Assembly: GCA_010279815.1 (NCBI GenBank)
Contig: QEOQ01000626.1
Span: 375,188-439,187, forward strand
DNA: 64,000 nt
Direction: 5' to 3'
From: Brachionus plicatilis
Taxonomy: Eukaryota; Rotifera; Eurotatoria; Ploima; Brachionidae
Numbering within the stretch: the stretch's first letter is position 1; each line of letters begins with the position of its first letter. Shown here one piece after another: positions 35,655 through 48,605 of the stretch. The notes below the pieces were generated by a model. It made no database searches, was not told the DNA's origin, and saw only the letters and a program-made list of their open reading frames with translations. The translations under genes were made by a program, and so were the position numbers.

Positions 35655-36968
35655 AATTTGGCTACAATATGATATTTAATACTTATTTAGTTTTTATTTA
35701 ATTGATGAAATATGATTTGCATCATTAGTTGTTTCTTATTTTATAGTAAAATTCCTATTTAAAAAAAATTGCGAATTTATTTCAGTGATTAAAGAAGAGA
35801 TATGTTTTTGATATCTCTTTTAAAAAACAATTTAGATATTTTTTAAATTTATGTTTAGAATTTTACGAAGCGTACCAACTAAATTAATAAAGTAATAAAT
35901 TTAAAAAAGTAATAAGAAGCAATCAGCATAAAATTTGGTTCAATAAGTCCGTACAATTACAAGGGTAACTTCAATGTTTAATATTTTAAATTTAAAAAAA
36001 AACAAAATTAAATAAAATTAAATTAGAATTTTATTTTCGGTTTTATTTTAATTTTTTTAAAATTATTCTACCTCTGATTAGAATTTTTAATATTATTTTA
36101 GACTCATAAATCAAAAATATTTTTTTAATTTAACACTCAAAGAATATTTTTGCTTCTTTTATCAGAAAATTTATTTTTCAAGTTATTATTTTATACTTTT
36201 AAGCAATATTCTAATATTCAAAACTTAATTCAATTTTTTACTAAAATTTTTATTTATTTTAAAATGAAAAATAATTTTTAAATTAATTCTTTGAAAAAAA
36301 AAACGCAGCCTTAATAAGAATTTCTCAAAATGATTATGCTTTAAGAATAATTAATCTAATTCTTTTCATAAAGAACAATTCTTGGACCATAAGTTCTCAT
36401 ATTTAAGTGTTTTAAAAGATTTTAAATTAATTTTCAAATAAAGAGCTAATAAATACAAATTTGAATAGTTTTTTTTTGACTAAAATCAAGTTCTTTATTC
36501 AAGTGATTATAAATTAGTATACTCATTTTTGAAAAGTCTTTTTTTTTTAAAGAAAGGATCGAATTCACAACCATTTCTTAAAAATAAAATTATGCAAAAT
36601 GATCAACAATAAAGATTTAATTTAAATAAAATTTTAAGCAAACAAAATAAAACAATTTTTTTAAAATCAATTGTTTTCAGATCAAAACTAAAAGGATTTT
36701 AATATGTTTAGTCCAAATTGGCTTATAAAATACTGTTTGATTTGAATTTTCAATTAAAAATAATATTCAAAATACAAATTTAATATAAATTTCCAAAATT
36801 TTAATTTTTTTAGCTAATTTTTTGAATTGTGTTTTTTTATATCTAAATTCAATTAAGTTTAGTTTTAATATTAAATAAATGGACCTTTTCATTCAAGTTA
36901 TGGTTATATCTCGTTCTTAAGTCTCTTTTATTGAACTTAATAATAAAAAAAATACTTGTAAACAAATT
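35655..36968. other. Intergenic, no features seen
   Basis: AT-rich sequence between the small orphan and the calpain 3' end. I see no gene or repeat that can be supported. Confidence 0.4.
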
Positions 36969-38521
36969 TTACATAATGGCACAGGCCTCCGAAAAATCGT
37001 CATGATCAATTTTGGTCAAATGCATTCCAATAGTCTTATTTTTATCGCGATTAGCCTCATTTATATAAGATTTCTTGACAATTTTTTGTTTGTGGCCAAC
37101 TCTGGATTTAACAATCGAACCAGCTTTATAGTGCAGATTCAATTGTTGGGTCTTAGTTTCATTTGACTTGCTAAAAATCCTTAGCAAATATTTCATGTTG
37201 GCATTTTTTTTAAAGCAAGTTGGCACCAAGACATATCTTCCTGGAGTTAAATCAAACTTTCGATTCAATTCTCTCTTATAAACATATTCGCCTGAATTTG
37301 AATAAAATTTCAGATTTGAATCAGTTAGCACTGGATCATTATTCAACAAAGTGTAAATGTGAAATCCTAGCGCCTCTCTAGAACCTTTAAGCTTGCCATT
37401 ACGTTCCCGAATCCTCAGTGTATCTGTTTGCATTAGAGAAATTACCACTGAGTCACTTTGATCACAGTTTATCAAATACTTTGGATTTGAGAAAAAGCTT
37501 TCTTTTCCTGAATTAAAAGAGCCACCAGCACTCAATCCAGCTTTCCATTCACCTTTGAACTGTTCACAATGCCATTCTTTGCATTCAGGATCATTTATAA
37601 ATGGATTAATGTGCACGAAATCTAGATTATTGAAATACTTAAGAAAATCTTCAAACGAAATATAAAATTGTCCATTATTATCAACAGAAATCAAATTGAG
37701 TTTTGTCTTAATATTTTCTGGCACATCATTCCACTCTTGTGAGTTCCAAGCCCATTTACCAGTCCAAGATATTTCATGACCCCATGGATTTCTCAGTCTT
37801 GCTTTAAATTTTAATCAAAAAAATTTAAAAAAAATCTAAATCTACTTTATTAGACGAGTTTTTGATTTATTAGACAAACTTTCAAACTCAACTGCATCCA
37901 AAACAGCGTAAGTATGACCAGTTTTCAGCTTATTTTCTAAAACAAGTTCTGATTTTTCATCTTTAGGAAGATCAATCTATTCAATTTTGCATATGCCTTT
38001 TCCAATAAGGGTCCATACATTTCATTGGGGTGTTTTAAATTTTGACAAAAAACAAGTTTGTCATTTTTTACTGGAAGTCGATCATCCACCACTACTTGTA
38101 CCCATTCACCAAAATGCCAAAACTTAAACTTGAATATGCCAGCATAATCTGAAACGAAATTTTGTTCTTTTGGAACTATTCTGTTAAAACAGTCTTGGCT
38201 AGTTGAAATTCCTGTAATACCAGAAATTAACCAGCTAAAAAAATTCATTATTTTAAACTTTTTTATTTAGTTTCTTTATAAATACCAGTCACCAAGTTGG
38301 CCTTGATTTATAAACCAAGATGGATTTTCTTCAACTAGAAAAACTGGATTTGGACAAAGTTCGAATGGACGCTTCCAAGTGTAGCTTTCACCATCATTTG
38401 TTTTGTTTGAAATTGATAACTTGTTTGCAGGAAATGTGTTATCTTCGAATAAAATTTTGTTCTGCAAACACTTTATTTTTAATTCATCAAAATTTTGATT
38501 GAGGAATGATTTTGCTGTCAT
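36969..38521 (-). pseudogene. Calpain-like cysteine protease with an internal deletion and frame break
   Basis: Exons on the minus strand: 38286-38521, 37846-38234 and 36969-37797. The protease core is clear: LFEDNTFPA, WKRPFEL, then GQLGDCW, where the catalytic Cys codon is split by the first intron. It continues with WVQVVVDDRLP, GPLLEKAYAKL, GHTYAV (catalytic His) and LRNPWG (catalytic Asn). A C2-like domain III follows (ECKEWHCEQFKGEWKAG). There is no penta-EF-hand domain, so it is an atypical calpain, and the protein ends in CAIM, a CaaX-type tail. Between AKLN and the segment before GHTYAV (about 37971-37985) the reading frame changes and about 50 family residues are missing. The catalytic Cys and His are about 106 residues apart instead of about 157. 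It is either a pseudogene, a recent deletion allele or an assembly error. Confidence 0.75.
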
Positions 38522-40114
38522 TTCTAAAATTAAAAATTTTTAATTCCTGTATTTTTATTTTATATTTCTATTTCCATAGTAATAGTGGAACAAATACACA
38601 TGTAAAATACAATGATTTCATTTTTTAATACTAATTAAATTATCTAAAGATTTTTTGCTAACGAGAAGGATTTTTATTCGTCATTTTTGTTTTATTAGAT
38701 AAAAGTTTGCAATTTATAGAAATTTTTCAATAAAAAATCATAATAAAAAAATTAAATTAAATAAAATTTTTTAAATTTTCTAAAGTTTAAAAAAATATTA
38801 GTTATTTTAGTTTTTGCAGACGGTGAAGTCGAGAGTAATTTTTTTCAATCATTACGATTTTTCTTTTTCAAATTATAGAGCTTAAGAAAAAGTAAAATTC
38901 ATATAAATAATTTTTATTTTTCACCAAAATCTCAAGCTTTAATGCCACATTAAACTTAAAAAGTTTAAAAAAGAATGTTTTATCATGTTGTTTATGGTAT
39001 GCACCAAAGCTTTATTTCGGTTTATGAGGCCGTAATATCGAACAAGGGAATGCATGCGGCATTTTATTTTTCATTTTTTTTTTATTTCAGATTTTTTTTA
39101 ATTTTTGTAAAATTTAATATTCGATGTTCCCTCGAATTTATAAAAATTCAATAATTTAAAGAAATCGAAAAAATATTTTTTTAATTATTCCCGCTTCCTT
39201 TTTGCACCAGGCCCTCATAGGGTAGTTCGCAAGAATCTACAGTTCACAAAAAAGAATTAATTTATCATCTTTTTTTAATTAATAAATGCATCTAAAATAA
39301 TTAATTTTATAAATAATCTTTATGTTTTGTATTTTTTCAAGTATTTAATTGTTTTAAGAAATCAGAAAACAAATTAAATTTCTGACAATAGGCTATTGTC
39401 AGAAAATTGAAGTAAATAAATAAAAATAGAATTTATATAAATGAATTCTTTTTAATTGCGCTTATATATAAACGAGATTATTATAGTTTCTCGAAGAGAA
39501 AACATTTTTTTTAGATTCTATTTTATTTTTTTAAATCATGGTTTTTTTTGCATTATTTCTATCTAATTCTGCAATTTTATCCATATATTTTATGTGTTCT
39601 TATTTTAAAAATTTTTTAAGTAGTTTTTATAACAGATTTAATAATTTAAACAGAATTAATTTTAAGGTTTTAATAATAAATATCAATTTTAACAATTCAT
39701 TTTTCCTGCTTTATTGCATCTATTAAATTAATAATTAACCTTTGTTGAATTATGGCCTTGGTTTAGTCACAACAAAAGTGTTTTGTGCTCTCTTCTACTC
39801 TTATACTCACTAATACCTGATAACTAATTTTCAATTAATATCTTTAAAAAAACAACTAAAACTTGATCAAATATTGAAGAAAAAATTCATCTTATTTTTA
39901 ATTAAAAAAAAAATTTATCAATTGATTAATAATTATCAAATTGGTCAAACATACTTTACGTAATCCGAGTATTTTTTTATTAATTCTTTTGTTTTCTTTT
40001 TTGGTCATCAATATTATGCTGTTTTTCTCGGTTGAAAAATTTTACAAAGCTATAAATTTTTTTATTAAAAAAAGTTAACAACTAAAAAACAACAAAAAAC
40101 AATTAAAATCAGGC
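38522..40114. other. Intergenic between calpain and the secreted coiled-coil gene
   Basis: AT-rich. Slightly richer patches lie at 38990-39060 and 39190-39245, without recognisable content. The ORF at 39538-39726 is low-complexity and not supported. Confidence 0.4.
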
Positions 40115-41257
40115 TCAATAATGATGATAATCAACATTGTACTCATAGTGTATAGGATGGCTACCTTGGTAGTAATCAACCATTAATTCAGAGTTAGGAA
40201 CTGAATATTCTTCGTATTCCGAGTCCTCAAAATTATACACAGAAGGTCTCCAAGCATTTAAAACAACTTCATTTTCAACGGGAGCTTCCTCCGAGACCTG
40301 AGTGGTCTCTAAGGCATCTTGATCTTGATCATCACTTTCAAAATTATCTTCTGTTTCTTCAGGCTCATTTTCTGACTCGGTCTGGTCATTTAAAACATCT
40401 TCAACTGAAATATTTTCAACTTCAAGCGATTCATTAAGTGAACTATTTGTGGTAAGAGGAACAGTTGTGGTAACTGGCACCACTGTAGTTTCACTAGTTG
40501 TATTGGTCTCATTTTGGTCCTTGCTTTTAATTGCATTCACTCTTCCTGATACCAATTCGGTCAATTTTTCCGACAGCATCTCCACTTTTTCACTAAACAA
40601 ATTCATTTTGTTCTCCAACTCGGTCTTTTCTTGTCTTACCTGAGAAAACAAGTCACCCTCCATTGACTTCAACTTGGATTCCAAATTTTTCAGTATCAAC
40701 ACATTCAAAGCATTGAGCAATTTTTGTGCTTCATTCATTTTGGTCTCAATGCTGTGGAAAGACAAGTCTACGCGGTTGTTAACCATTAGTTCAACACTTT
40801 TGAGAATGTTTTCCAAATGCTGTTCAGCCAGCGATGTCTTTTTTTGGATGTAAGTTTGTGCGCCAATGGTTTCTGTCCTTAAATTAGAAATGGCTGTTTC
40901 GTACATTAGTTTGAGATCATTTAATTTTTGCTCAAAGTTGTCGGCACTAATGTCCGCACCGGGAGTACTCAGCTGATCATGAATGTCTTCTTGCTCATTA
41001 TCTTCCTCTTCTTGGTCATCCTCCTCTTGGAAAAATCTTTTTTGGTCGCCGGTGAGACCCAATCTGAGCGGAATCGGAATCACATCCAAAGGATTGACAT
41101 CATTTGCGCTGACCAATGCATCCGATCCGCGCAGGAGACTTAGCATGTCACGCTTTTCTCTGTGGTTATCATATTTTAAAACAAAGCCATTTGTACCAAG
41201 CAAAATGGATAGTGCTTGGCTCAGTAGTAGAAGTTTAGCAATGTTTGTTCGAATCAT
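40115..41257 (-). CDS. Secreted acidic coiled-coil protein, unknown function
   Basis: Single exon, 380 residues, from the ATG at 41257. A signal peptide (LLLLSQALSILLG) is followed by a dibasic REKR site that could be cut by a furin-like protease. Then comes an acidic stretch (EEDDQEEEDNEQED), a central coiled coil of about 130 residues (heptad-rich, from about 105 to 240), and a Thr-rich mucin-like segment with NxT/S sites (NETNTTSETT). A Glu/Asp-rich tail ends in tyrosine- and histidine-rich repeats (YNVDYHHY). The codon content is clearly coding and the composition suggests an extracellular, possibly structural, protein. I do not recognise a family. Confidence 0.7.
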   Translation of the reverse strand: MIRTNIAKLLLLSQALSILLGTNGFVLKYDNHREKRDMLSLLRGSDALVSANDVNPLDVIPIPLRLGLTGDQKRFFQEEDDQEEEDNEQEDIHDQLSTPGADISADNFEQKLNDLKLMYETAISNLRTETIGAQTYIQKKTSLAEQHLENILKSVELMVNNRVDLSFHSIETKMNEAQKLLNALNVLILKNLESKLKSMEGDLFSQVRQEKTELENKMNLFSEKVEMLSEKLTELVSGRVNAIKSKDQNETNTTSETTVVPVTTTVPLTTNSSLNESLEVENISVEDVLNDQTESENEPEETEDNFESDDQDQDALETTQVSEEAPVENEVVLNAWRPSVYNFEDSEYEEYSVPNSELMVDYYQGSHPIHYEYNVDYHHY

Positions 41258-43455
41258 TTTAAAATTCTTTGAAAATTTAAAAGGCTTAAATAAAGAAAAT
41301 GGATGCTAATAGTTTTGGCTTTAAAGTAAAACGCTTTTTTTGGCTTGCTAGAGACCTTGTTTTTCAAATATTATACAACTACAGATATAGCTTTGGTTTT
41401 TGATTAAAGAAACAAAGAGTATCTTATTTGTTTGAATGCAGAGCTATTTTATGGATTTTTAGATCGCTTTTAGCTTTGGCCTAGGATCCACTCTTCTTGA
41501 AAAGACTAAATTATTTTTTAGTTAAATAATTAATGATAAAACTTAAAGAATAATTTTTTTATTTTATTTTTTAATCGGATAAATTTATTAAATACTTAGT
41601 TAAATGGAAAAAAATGTAAATTTTATTTTATTTTTTTATTTTTGCACTCTACATGTATTGGCAAATTTGAATTTTTTAATATAAAAAATTGACTATTTTC
41701 ATTTTTAATTAAATATTCTAATTATTTGATAAAAGTTTTAAATGTCGAAAAGTTTACTTGTTAGCATAATTTCCTGTAAAAAAAATTTCAATTTAATCAA
41801 AAAATGTGTTTGATCCAGAGTTGCTTAAGTTCAAGTTTAGTTTATTGTTAAAGTTTTTAATTTTTTTTCAACATCTTTTGGAAATCTTTTCGAATATATT
41901 CGAATACTTTATTTTTGATCAAATTTCGAAAAGGCTGATTTTCTGAATGTTACGACAATTAATAATGTAATTTCACTTTATCAAAATTTCATCTCTTAAT
42001 CTTCTCTCTTAAGTTTGGTAGAATAAATTAAAATTATTATTTCTGTGGCAATTGAAAAGAGAGGAGAATGGTATAATTAGGTAAGCTGTCACTCTTTTAT
42101 TTCAATATTTATTCAATAATTACCATTTTTTTTTAAATTTCTTTACTTCATTTAGGGTCAGAAAAATGTACAGGAAATGTTTAACATTATTCAAGACTGT
42201 ACTTTTAAATTGACTTTTATTTAGTTTAGTCTAAGTCCCATAGACAAATTTATTTGAAATATAAAAAAATTTAAAAAAATTAATGTCCTTTACTTGAAAT
42301 ATTATTTTCTAAAAGAATTTGTATTCATGTTGCCTTGCACTTTACTTTATAATATTTTAATTGCTTGAATTTTCGTAATTCACGGATATACCCCAATGTA
42401 AGGGTTGAAACGTTAATGAAACATTTTTGGGGACATGCACCATCTCGTCCATGTTTAAAACATTTTTATATTACACCACATGCTCTAAAGATTTGAATTG
42501 AAAAGATCGAATTGAAATGAACCTTTTTGTAAAAAAGAAAGAAAAAAAATTAAAGGAATTAAGTCAATTCTTTTAAAAATAATTTTCTAATTTTTAGGAC
42601 AAATAGTAGTTTGAGATCAAGATCAAAGGATCAAAATAAAAATTTTAATATTTTTTTTAATAATAGTGGAAAAATAAATTTTTTCCAAAGATATTACTCG
42701 ACATGTCATGTCAAGTTTATTTTCATATTTTAAATTTTTAAAATGTCTCTTTTTATTGAACTTTAATAGGTTTAAATTTTTTAATTGATTCTAATAAAAA
42801 ATTACTTTTAAAGACAAAAAAAAATTACTGTTTTAAAATTTACAATTTATTTAAGTGGAAAAATAAAATTATTTCAGTTTGAATAAATGGATGTAGAAGT
42901 TAAAAATTTGAATTCGATAATTAACTTAATCTGAATTATTTAAATTATTGATTGTTTTTGTTAAATAAATAACAGATCAATCATTTTGATATTAATTTGA
43001 TAAAGAACTATTATTAGACATAACATGTCAAGTAATGTTTAGTATTTATTTCTAAAAAATTATCAAAATTATTAGATTATTATTATGTTTTCATATTAAA
43101 ATTTGATCTGAAATTTCAATTTGCTATTTTTAAAACATTATTTTTTTAATTTTAAGTATATTTATTGAATAAAAAAAAATTATTTATAAGACCATATTTT
43201 AAAGTATTTTAAGAGATATTTGCTCAAAATATTATATAAATTAAAATAATTATTTGCTAATTAAATATAATAGCAATAAACTTAATAAAATCTATTAAAA
43301 ATCTTAAACGCTTAAAATTATAAACTTAAATTTTTAAATCCACTGTTTCCTTGACAACTCTTTATATTATGCATTAATAATAACAATTAACTAACTTTCT
43401 AATTTATTGATATTCAGAAGTTTTATAATATTTGTTTTAGGACAATTTTTTAAAA
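41258..43455. other. Intergenic, 2.2 kb
   Basis: AT-rich. About 42492-42523 (TTGAATTGAAAAGATCGAATTGAAATGAA) matches an arm of the MITE at 19834 and is a solo fragment. Nothing else is supported. Confidence 0.45.
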
Positions 43456-44469
43456 ATGAATAAAACAAGATTTAACGAGGCTACCAAAGACCCCGACGAT
43501 TTGATTCAAAAATTAGATGACAAAAATAAGGAAGATTTTGGATACTATCTCTTAAGATCAAACTATAAAGTAAAAATCTAAACAAAATTAGATCAAGCAT
43601 TAATACTTTGAATATTTTGAATGCAGAGGGTCAAACCTCATAGCAAGTATACTCAAGAAGGCGCCCGACCAAGAAGTCCTAATGTGGCTTATTCTAATTT
43701 AAGAGAAGAATTACTACCAAACATTCCGAGAGTAAAAATTTATTTTTCTTATTAGGTTTTTTTTTTAATATTATTTTAATCAAGTATAGTGAGTCGATGT
43801 TCAGACAAACGACCAGAGCAACACCAACAGGGGAAGAGAAGCCAGTGGATGAGAGAATTTTTATACAAAGATGTAGCGATACTTATAACCAACATTTAAT
43901 TAGAGGAATGAGTGCATCTCAGCCATATTGCTACATTACCAAAGATCCATATAGTAATTTTTTGCCTCCAGAATATACCAAAAGCAAATACGGTGCATAT
44001 CCTACTTGGGGTCCAGATGAGCCAGGTTCATTCATTTCAATCAAATAAAATTGAATTTTAAAATCCGAATTTTTAAGGATTCAGAACTCGGTCACATTTT
44101 GTAGCTGAGCCTGCTGAAAAGTTTGTCAATATTGACATGTACAAACGACCTTTGACCAACCAGTCTGGTCAAATAATATTCGACTATGGGAGACCAAACA
44201 ATGGCTATTACTTACAGAGGCACCAATGTGAGTTAAATTTTTTGAAAAAATTTTGAATGTAAATTTTTCACCTTCAAGATGACAACACTTGGTTCAATAG
44301 TTCTCTCAAACTGAATCAAACTGACATTTTGAAAAATATACGACCAAAGACAAGGGCTGAATATAGATCATTAGAAGAAATAAACAAGTCAGTGATCAGA
44401 TCAAAGAAGGCTGAATGGCCACATCGAAGCGAGTATACCGGAAAATTTGCTCTTGAAGAAAAATGCTGA
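43456..44469 (+). CDS. Uncharacterised five-exon gene
   Basis: Exons 43456-43569, 43627-43731, 43794-44025, 44078-44227 and 44279-44469 have introns of 51-62 nt. All phases join and give 263 residues ending in TGA. The protein is soluble, tyrosine- and proline-rich, with short motifs such as KYGAYPTWGPDEPG, FRTRSHFVAEP, YKRPLTNQSGQ and HRSEYTGKF. This style resembles ciliary microtubule inner proteins, but I cannot assign a family. The acceptor of exon 3 (after GTGAG) was chosen for frame. The consistent splice sites make a real gene likely. Confidence 0.65.
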
Positions 44470-46356
44470 ACTTTTTTTTTAAATATGAAAAAAAGATTTT
44501 TTTTAGCTTTATTAATGAAATTTATATAAAAAATTTTAAAAAAATTTATTTTAAGACTTGTCACCGTCTAATGATCTTCCATTTAAAAAAAAATTTCGTG
44601 AATTTTTTCTAAGCATTTTTAATTTAAAAGCCTATATTAGTCTTTAAGACCACTGTAGGCTCATGTAACCTCATGACGGAATAGAAAAATTTTTAAGAGT
44701 TTTAAAATAATCAAAATAATTAAGTTTATTTTTTTTTTATAAATTAAAAAAATAGAAGTTAGTTCGATTCAACTAAACTTTAATCCAGAATATTATCTAA
44801 TATTTCGAAATAAGATATGACTTTTGTATTGGGAGATTAATTGTAAAAATTTAAAGTCATATGTTAAGTCATTTTTTTAATAAAATTTATATTTTCTAAA
44901 AAAAAATACACATAGAAACCTAAAAGTTGACATGCTGATGACAAAAGAAGGTCAATTTTTTTTTAAGAGATTTTATCTTTTTAAATGTTCAAAGCTCAGC
45001 GAACCAAATTTTAAAGAAGCTTTAAACTATTTTTAAAAATTTACAAAGATTCTTCTAATTTACAAGAGATAACTTAATTAAATTATGTGTAGATTCTGTC
45101 ATTGAAAGAGGAGAAATTTAAGTTTTTTAGTTTGCTTCAAGCAAACTAAAAAACTTAAGTAAATTTCTCATCATAATGTCTAATTTTAGATTAGAAATCA
45201 TGACAAATCTAATTTTAGAATATGTAGCCATTTTAAATTATTCATCATAAAATAGATGATATATCCATCACAAATGATGCCAACTTACTATTATTTTAAT
45301 AAAATAGAATAATTAAAAGAAAAAGATCGTTATGGAAAATAAAAAAAAATTTTTGATTTCATTTTTGGGAACACCGAATCTAATATCGAATTTGAAAAGT
45401 TTTGATAGTGTGGAAGTTTTGAATTGTCGGTACTTAAATTAAATAAAAAAATTTTTTACCATTGGAATATTTTATTTTAAATTAAAATTATACAAAATTT
45501 CATTGAAAATGTAAAGAACTACTAAGTAAATATTTATAAACATACTTTGGCTTTTTTAAATCCTGGATTATTGAATTAAGAATCAGGTTAAATGGCAAAC
45601 CAAGTTATAGTTACTATTATAAATAGTGTTATGATAAGTTTTAGCGAAATCTGATATATTACCAGCATAAAAATAGCCAGAAAAAAAATATTTTGCAAAA
45701 AATTTTTTCGTTATTTTCTAAGAAATTAAAATAATTCTTGAGTTTTAAAATTTCAAATTTTAATAATTTCTTTGATTTTCTTTACAAAATTTCATCCATG
45801 TCATCCATTAATGTAAGATCTTTTGATACTTTTCTTAAGGAATAGAATTAGTTAATCTCAATTTACTTAATCTAAAGTTGACAATTTCTTTTCGAATGTA
45901 AGAATTTAGGTAAGCATTTTTTATTCCCTTTAAAGCAAAAAATTATTTAGTAATAAGTTTAGTGAGCAAAATTTAGGAGAAATTTTACTGTTTTTTATGA
46001 ATATTAGGTCTATCGTTTTCATTAAAATTTTTTATATTCTGTTAACCTGTTCTTAGTCCGGTAAAATGAAATGAGTTCAGAACTTCCATTGAAATTTTTA
46101 AATGGCTGAAATGAATGGAAAAATATTTGAAAGAAACTTAAACATTTGTTATTTTATTAAAGAGAATTTAAAATAAAATAAAATTTGCATTTGCATTCGA
46201 ACGCATTCAAATATAAACTAACACATGAATATGAAAATTTACTTTTTTTTGTTTCATTAATTTTATTTAAAATAAAATCTACATGTGCTCAATAGATTTT
46301 TACCATAAAGAAATTAATTAGAATTTTAATTTTTTAAGACCAATATCGATTCAAAA
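44470..46356. other. Intergenic with one strong hairpin
   Basis: AT-rich. The hairpin at 45111-45169 is the only clear structure. The PES1 promoter should lie just upstream of 46357. Confidence 0.45.
45111..45169. repeat. Near-perfect hairpin
   Basis: GAGAAATTTAAG...TTTGCTT is followed at once by its reverse complement AAGCAAACTAAAAAACTTAAG...AAATTTCTC. The arms are about 27 nt, with a 4-nt insertion in one arm and almost no loop. Confidence 0.65.
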
Positions 46357-48605
46357 ATGGGCAAAATGAAAAAGAAGTATGAAAGTGGTGCAGCTACGGC
46401 CTTTATACCACGAAACCAGGCCATCAAAAAGCTTCAACTTACCATTGCTGATTTCAGGTAAATAGACAAATTTTATAACTAAGCTGGTTAGAAACCTAAT
46501 TTTGTCTCAAAAGACGATTGTGTATACTTAAAGGAGTATATCCAGTTGAGCCCAAAAATAAAAAAAAAGTTAACAAAGGAAGATCATGCAATAGAACATT
46601 CTACTTTGCCAAGGACATAAACTACCTGGCTAGTGATCCAATTATCAATAAATTCAGGGATTTTAAAGTAAATTAATTTTTTTATTTCTTTATTGAAAAA
46701 TTAATTAAATTATTTGAGGTTTATGTGAAACGACTTAAGCGAGCTAAGGGCAGGCGCGATGTAAAAGCGCTGGGTCGATTAAGAGCCAATAAACCAAGCT
46801 ATAAAATTGACCACATAGTCAAAGAAAGATATCCTACATTTACAGACGCCATTCGTGATCTTGACGATTGTCTGTCATTAATATTTCTGTTTTCCGTGTT
46901 GCCCAAATCCAAGCGAGTCTATGTTGAAAGAGTACAACTTGCTAAGAGACTTTCACGTAAATTTAATCAAAAAAATAAATTAATAAAATTTTCTAATAAT
47001 ATTTATTTAATTAGTTGAATTTATGCACTATTTAATTGCTTCTAAATCTTTGAGAAAATGCTTCATTTCAATCAAAGGCTACTATTTCCAGGCAGAAATT
47101 AAGGGACAAAAAATAACATGGGTCATGCCTCACAAACTTGCTTACCAAGTAAAAAATCACCAACAAAAAATTGGATAAATTTTAAGATTTTTTTGTTAGT
47201 GCCCAGATGATGTTGATTTTCGAATAATGTCAACTTTTGTCGAGTTCTATTCAGTAATGCTGGGATTTGTTAATTTCAAGTCTTACCAAGACATTGGTCT
47301 TATTTATCCACCAAAAGTAGTTAAATAAAAAAATTAATTTTTTTGTTTTATACTTTTTTTTAAGCTTTCAATCACTAAAAATGATACTAAAGCCAAAGAT
47401 GACGAATATGACTTGTCTGATTTAAATGATGAAGTAAAAATTGAAAAGTGTTTTTTTTTTAAATTTAAAAAAATATTTAATTTAAGTTTTTGGCATCATT
47501 GAACTGTGATGCTATAAAAATAAATCAAAGTCAAGATGAAAGTCAAGGCGACGAGTTTCCACTGGTAAAAAAATTTTAAATAAAAATTTTAAAAAATAAT
47601 AAAACTTTTTAACTCAAGGTTGATGAAGAAAATCCGGACCACATTGAAAAAGAAAAAATTGAGGAAGATAATTTGAATAAATTAAAAGCATTATTCAAAG
47701 GGTTGAAATTTTTTCTGAACCGTGAGGTGCCACGAGAGCCTTTTGTTTTGGCAATTCGATCATTTTCAGGTGAAGTTTCATGGGACAAAGCAAGTGCACT
47801 GGGTTCAACTTACCAAGAAAATGATGAAACTATAACTCATCAAATAATTGATCGTCCACTAGTTGGCAAAACTTATTTGAACCGAGCATATGTGCAACCT
47901 CAATGGGTTTTTGATTGTATAAATGAGAATATTTTGCTTCCAGTTGATGATTATCTTCCAGGTGCTGTTCTCCCCCCTCATTTATCACCATTTGTAGACA
48001 CCAATGAGCATGGATATATACCTCCAGAAAAACAGAAGTTAATCAAGTTGAAACTTGGTATTACTGACACTGAGGATAAAATAAAGCCAGAAGATCCCGA
48101 AGAAAAAGAAGAGCAGAATGTGGACAAAAAGGAAAAAAAAAATGTGCCTAAACCCGAGACCAAGATAAACAAAAAAGAAGAGACCAAGATTGCTAAGAAA
48201 AAACCATCGAAAAACTCAGATAGCGAAGATGAGAGTGAAGAAAGTGAAGAGGAGGAAATAAATGACATGAAGGTTGATTTAGATTCGCCTGACGAAGAGC
48301 AAGAATCTGATGAAGAGTCCAGTGAATCTGAAGAGGAAGAAAAAACACAACCGGACAAAGACAAAAAGCCAATGATAGCAGTTGTAAAAGCACAACCGAA
48401 AAAAGAAAATGTTAACCTGATACTGAAAAGACAGGTGGATGAGGAAAGAAAATTGAGCGAAATGATGATACCTAAAAAGAATAAAAGATTATATGATAAA
48501 ATAATGAAGTCCAAAAAGAAAAAGAATCAAGAAGTTGAAAAATTAAAACAGAAAAGAAAAATTTATGACGAAAATCAAGTTAAAAATGCAAAAAAAATTA
48601 AATAA
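46357..48605 (+). CDS. PES1: Pescadillo homologue, ribosome biogenesis factor
   Basis: Member of the PeBoW complex (PES1-BOP1-WDR12), needed in the nucleolus for 60S subunit maturation. Eight exons: 46357-46457, 46514-46667, 46719-46956, 47015-47148, 47200-47316, 47365-47433, 47487-47564 and 47619-48605. All phases join, giving 625 residues (human 588). The pescadillo N-terminal domain shows [52 protein letters not shown] and [13 protein letters not shown]. The BRCT domain lies at residues about 334-425 ([40 protein letters not shown]). A long acidic and lysine-rich tail follows, as in the family. The minus-strand ORFs across the tail are antisense shadows. Confidence 0.95.

Noticed and set aside
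48000..48500. Long minus-strand serine-rich ORF in PES1
   Set aside because: Antisense of the acidic/lysine-rich PES1 tail, a common artefact.
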